9,121 bases of DNA, taken from contig JACQZD010000086.1 of the NCBI GenBank assembly GCA_016207865.1, positions 1 through 9,121 on the forward strand, written 5' to 3'. The stretch's first letter is position 1. Each line of letters starts with the position of its first letter. The notes beneath the pieces were generated by a model, which did not search any database, was not told the DNA's origin, and saw nothing but the letters and a program-made list of their open reading frames with translations. Positions 6,036-9,121 of the stretch are shown here, piece after piece. Both the position numbers and the translations under genes were made by a program. The DNA is from Nitrospirota bacterium (lineage in GTDB: Bacteria; Nitrospirota; Thermodesulfovibrionia; UBA6902; DSMQ01).

Positions 6036-6040
6036 AGGTT

Positions 6041-7091
<1,051 letters not shown>

Positions 7092-7099
<8 letters not shown>

Positions 7100-7278
7100 A
7101 AACGAGGAAAGGGGTGGAAATCCCCTGCTGTCACGCAGCCGTAAAGGGAACGAAAGCCCAGTAAAAGTCACTGTGCCGCTTTGTCGGTATGGGAAGACGG
7201 GCAAGTAGAAAAAGAGACCTGAACACACAGAATCTTCAGGTCTGCTGAATGCCCTGAGCCGGAAGACCGTTTATTCCC
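7092..7278 (+). ncRNA. Cobalamin (B12) riboswitch aptamer
   Basis: Conserved blocks appear in the expected order: GGTGGAAATCC, a CTGC-TGTCAC-GCAG hairpin followed by CCGTAA, then AGTCACTG, ATGGGAAGACGGGC and finally the B12-box variant GAGCCGGAAGACC. An optional perfect 9-bp hairpin (AGACCTGAA/TTCAGGTCT) sits before the B12 box. The closing P1 stem pairs 7092-7104 (GGGAATAgAAACG) with 7268-7278 (CGTTTATTCCC), one base bulged. The 5' strand of P1 contains the stop codon of cbiXC (7097-7099). No U-tract terminator follows, and a strong ribosome-binding site begins 13 nt downstream, so control of translation initiation is more likely than attenuation. It should repress the barrel-protein/cbiM transcript section when B12 is plentiful. 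Confidence 0.93.
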
Positions 7279-7290
7279 AAAACCTCGATG

Positions 7291-7297
7291 AAAGGAG
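7291..7297 (+). promoter_or_regulatory. Shine-Dalgarno site AAAGGAG of the riboswitch-controlled gene
   Basis: AAAGGAG lies 5 nt upstream of ATG 7303. It therefore decides that start over the in-frame ATG at 7288, which has no ribosome-binding site and itself lies upstream of this one. It is the likely target of riboswitch control. Confidence 0.75.
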
Positions 7298-7302
7298 AAA
7301 AA

Positions 7303-8091
7303 ATGTTCAAAAAAATTATTGTAATGGTTGTTGTATTGTTATGGTTTAGCTCAGCATTTGGAGCGCACCCCTTAATAACGGATGACGCAGGAACGCAAGG
7401 GAGAAAGAAGTTTCAGATTGAGGTAAATAGTGAATTCAGCTATGACAAAGAGAAAAAATTCAGCGAAGATACAGGTGATTGGGTGACGGAAAAAACTACG
7501 GGTGGTGAAATAGCGACTAATTTATCTTACGGGGTTGATGATTATACGGATATTGTCATTGGATTGCCGTATCAATGGAGCGAGGTTAAAGAAAACGATA
7601 TTGTTGCTTCTGATGAGGATGGCGTCTCCGATATGTCAATGGAAATGAAATGGCGTTTTTATGAAAAGGATGGTTTGAATTTTGCCTTAAAACCCGGGGT
7701 TACCTTACCCACAGGTGATGATGAAAGGGGATTGGGTTCGGGGAGGACAACATACAGTATGGTTTTTATCGCTACAAAGGAAATAAGTCCTGCGGCATTC
7801 CATTTAAATTTCGGATACAAAAGGAATGACAATAAGGTGGATGAAAGAAGGGATATATGGCATGCATCTTTTGCATCAGATGTGGAGGTGGTGAAGAATT
7901 TAGAGGCTGTTGCTAATATAGGGGTGGAGAGAAATCATACTAAAACTTCACATACACAACCTGCATTTATTCTTGGAGGATTAATTTATTCAGTCTCAGA
8001 GAACTTAGATATAGACCTTGGTGTTAAAGGCGGACTGAACAATGCTGAAGCAGACTATACAATCCTTGCCGGAATTGCGAGGAGGTTTTAA
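7303..8091 (+). CDS. Exported, putative outer-membrane beta-barrel protein under B12 riboswitch control
   Basis: This 262-residue protein has an N-terminal signal peptide (MFKKII, then a hydrophobic stretch to about residue 20, ending SSAFGA). The mature part starts HPLITDDAGTQGRKKFQIE, then shows alternating polar/hydrophobic strands (LSYGVDDYTDIVIGLPYQW, FALKPGVTLPTGDD, AAFHLNFGYKRN, LEAVANIGVERN, LDIDLGVKGGLN, DYTILAGIARRF) and ends in phenylalanine, the usual signal of a barrel for outer-membrane insertion. The pattern resembles the putative outer-membrane transporter group annotated as phenol meta-degradation-like (PF13557); that family call is from memory of the pattern. Its place between a B12 riboswitch and cbiM suggests a pore for cobalt or a corrinoid, which is inference. 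It is not TonB-dependent: it is far too short and has no plug. Unlike its neighbours it contains no embedded repeats. Confidence 0.8.
   Translation: MFKKIIVMVVVLLWFSSAFGAHPLITDDAGTQGRKKFQIEVNSEFSYDKEKKFSEDTGDWVTEKTTGGEIATNLSYGVDDYTDIVIGLPYQWSEVKENDIVASDEDGVSDMSMEMKWRFYEKDGLNFALKPGVTLPTGDDERGLGSGRTTYSMVFIATKEISPAAFHLNFGYKRNDNKVDERRDIWHASFASDVEVVKNLEAVANIGVERNHTKTSHTQPAFILGGLIYSVSENLDIDLGVKGGLNNAEADYTILAGIARRF
8080..8085 (+). promoter_or_regulatory. Shine-Dalgarno site AGGAGG for cbiM
   Basis: AGGAGG lies in the last codons of the barrel gene, 6 nt before ATG 8092. It supports translation from 8092 even though the signal peptide of CbiM begins only about 46 codons later. Confidence 0.8.
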
Positions 8092-8961
8092 ATGAAAATT
8101 CAAAATTCAATATTCAATATTACGAAGAAGATCATAAGTCAAACTGCATTCGCTGTCATTCCGGCTTGTCCGGAATCTTTCTTTGATTTTCAGAAGGATT
8201 CCCGACGCGCTTTGCTTGCGGGAATGACAATGTTTCGGTATTTGCTTGTCATTGCAATATGTTTCACTTCTTCCGATGCCTATGCAATGCATATCTCTGA
8301 GGGCATATTGCCGTTTAACTGGGCGGCTTTATGGTTTGCTGTTGCGATACCATTTGTAGCATTCGGTTTGTATAGACTGAAGAAACTGTCAAATGCTGAC
8401 ATTTCCTTCAAACCTCTTGTCGGACTCATGGCTGCGATAGTGTTTGTAATATCCTGCATGCCAATTCCTGTGCCGACCGCAGGCACCTGCTCACATCCAG
8501 CAGGAACTGGAATATCCGGGATACTCGTTGGACCTACAATAAGCATACTTGTTACAGCAGTGGCCTTGCTCATTCAGGCTCTGTTTTTAGCTCACGGTGG
8601 ATTAAGCACATGGGGAGCGGATATAGTGTCAATGGGCGTGGCAGGATCGTTTGCAGGATACCTGACATTCAGGGGATTGAGGGCGTTAAAGGCTAATCTT
8701 TGGATTGCAGGTTTTATGGCAGGTATTCTTGCAGACTGGGCAACATACACCACTACATCCATTGAACTTGCGTCAGGCATACGGGGAGATTCACCATTCA
8801 TGCCTCTTTTTTGGAAAATCCTGATAGCCTTCATCCCGACACAACTACCGTTAGGAATCCTTGAAGGCGCAATGACAGCAGGCATGGTCGTACTGCTTTA
8901 TAAGAAGAGACCTGACTTGCTTGTGAAGATGGGCGTGGTAAGGACAGGGGAGGCGTTATGA
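8092..8961 (+). CDS. cbiM: Cobalt ECF-type transporter membrane component CbiM
   Basis: CbiM is the substrate-binding membrane component of the CbiMNQO cobalt importer. The mature protein would begin MHISEGILP at residue 66. In CbiM/NikM proteins the N-terminal Met-His after signal cleavage binds the metal, and a typical signal peptide, MFRYLLVIAICFTSSDAYA, directly precedes it (residues 47-65). A further likely ligand is His135 in PTAGTCSHPAGTG. The segments LVGPTISILVTAVALLIQALFLAHGG and GADIVSMGVAGS match family positions, with several transmembrane helices and a positively charged C-terminus. ATG 8092 has the good AGGAGG. Residues 2-46 are repeat-derived (heptamers 8096-8123, inverted-repeat element 8155-8228), so the original or actual start could be ATG 8224 or 8230, which open right at the signal peptide. 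The stop overlaps the next start (ATGA). Confidence 0.92.
   Translation: MKIQNSIFNITKKIISQTAFAVIPACPESFFDFQKDSRRALLAGMTMFRYLLVIAICFTSSDAYAMHISEGILPFNWAALWFAVAIPFVAFGLYRLKKLSNADISFKPLVGLMAAIVFVISCMPIPVPTAGTCSHPAGTGISGILVGPTISILVTAVALLIQALFLAHGGLSTWGADIVSMGVAGSFAGYLTFRGLRALKANLWIAGFMAGILADWATYTTTSIELASGIRGDSPFMPLFWKILIAFIPTQLPLGILEGAMTAGMVVLLYKKRPDLLVKMGVVRTGEAL
8096..8123 (+). repeat. Heptamer array (4 units, AWATTCA type) at the cbiM 5' end
   Basis: AAATTCA, AAATTCA, ATATTCA and ATATTAC begin one base after the ATG at 8092 and encode KIQNSIFNIT. Confidence 0.75.
8155..8228 (+). repeat. GTCATTCC...GGAATGAC inverted-repeat element in the cbiM 5' region
   Basis: The terminal arms match the elements in cobD and cobB. 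It contains a perfect 7-bp hairpin, ATTCCGG-cttgt-CCGGAAT. The terminal GGAATGAC supplies an in-frame ATG (8224) directly before the signal peptide. Confidence 0.88.
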
Positions 8962-9121
8962 AAAAACTCAATAACTACACAAAAAAATACACGAACCCGT
9001 CATTGCCGCTTGTCGGCAATCCTTCTGTGAGATTCCGGACAAATAGGAAAGATGCCGGACAAGCCGGAATGGCAAGATCGGGGAAGATATTTCTTATTTA
9101 TTTTTTTCTTATATTATTTCT
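8958..9121 (+). CDS. Probable CbiN-like cobalt transport protein (3' truncated by window)
   Basis: The frame opens with ATGAAAAAACTC overlapping the cbiM stop (ATGA), has GGGGAGG about 6 bp upstream and stays open to the window end (54 codons). It begins MKKLNNYTKKYTNPSLPLVG; residues of about 15-40 come from an inverted-repeat element, then GKIFLIYFFLILF starts a membrane segment. CbiN is a small membrane protein that normally follows cbiM and starts with a transmembrane helix, so position and topology fit. No CbiN-specific residues are inside the window, so the name rests on context. Confidence 0.6.
   Translation, partial: MKKLNNYTKKYTNPSLPLVGNPSVRFRTNRKDAGQAGMARSGKIFLIYFFLILF
8999..9074 (+). 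repeat. GTCATTGCC...GGAATGGC inverted-repeat element in the last gene
   Basis: It is a diverged relative of the GTCATTCC/GGAATGAC elements: GTCATTGCCGCTTGTCGGCAATC is the left hairpin and GATGCCGGACAAGCCGGAATGGC-like sequence the right half. It is read in frame between the first 14 or so residues and the hydrophobic segment. Confidence 0.75.

Noticed and set aside
5990..6040. Longer cbiXC start at ATG 5990
   Set aside because: It would overlap cobB by 46 nt, has no good ribosome-binding site and adds residues before the first chelatase strand; ATG 6041 fits better.
7288..7302. Barrel gene starting at ATG 7288
   Set aside because: It has no ribosome-binding site, and AAAGGAG at 7291-7297 is placed for ATG 7303, which starts a normal signal peptide.

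Overview
The window is a forward-strand cobalamin (vitamin B12) gene cluster from a bacterium using the anaerobic, early-cobalt-insertion pathway. The markers are a CbiX chelatase, a CbiC methylmutase and CbiM. Moderate GC, the CbiX-CbiC fusion, the divergent CbiM and the load of dispersed repeats would fit an uncultivated anaerobe, perhaps Nitrospirota or a deltaproteobacterial lineage. No ribosomal or universal marker is present, so this placement is a guess.

Layout. Positions 2-607 hold the 3' part of cobC (alpha-ribazole phosphatase; its 5' end is outside the window). Positions 656-2288 hold cobyric acid synthase cobQ, split into two overlapping frames at about 1474-1486. Then come cbiB (2285-3385), cobD (3382-4542), cobB/cbiA (4563-6035) and a fused cbiX-cbiC (6041-7099). 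Several junctions are 4-nt ATGA overlaps, so this reads as one operon. A cobalamin riboswitch (7092-7278) begins inside the last codons of cbiXC. It precedes an exported, beta-barrel-like outer-membrane protein (7303-8091), cbiM (8092-8961) and the start of a probable cbiN (8958 to the window end). The biosynthetic half covers late corrin-ring reactions, amidations, aminopropanol attachment and nucleotide-loop assembly. The half downstream of the riboswitch looks like cobalt (or corrinoid) uptake under B12 feedback.

The striking property is not the gene content. Roughly 1 kb of short repeats is embedded here, mostly inside conserved genes and read through in frame. They fall into several classes: (a) arrays of 7-bp units, exactly five units (35 bp) at six sites, with at least four unrelated unit sequences; (b) a 48-bp C-run/G-run palindrome translated as NPPxPP..KGGxGG in three genes; (c) a 28-bp unit in three tandem copies in cbiB, read once in each frame; (d) GTCATTCC...GGAATGAC inverted-repeat elements that supply the stop codon of cobD and a possible start codon of cbiM; (e) GTTCAA arrays with 9-10 bp period, one forming a perfect 12-bp hairpin. 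They lie in linkers, loops and termini, and they account for each protein being longer than its family norm. The barrel gene and the CbiX domain are free of them.

No tRNA, rRNA, CRISPR array, transposase or convincing terminator was seen. Intergenic space is minimal.
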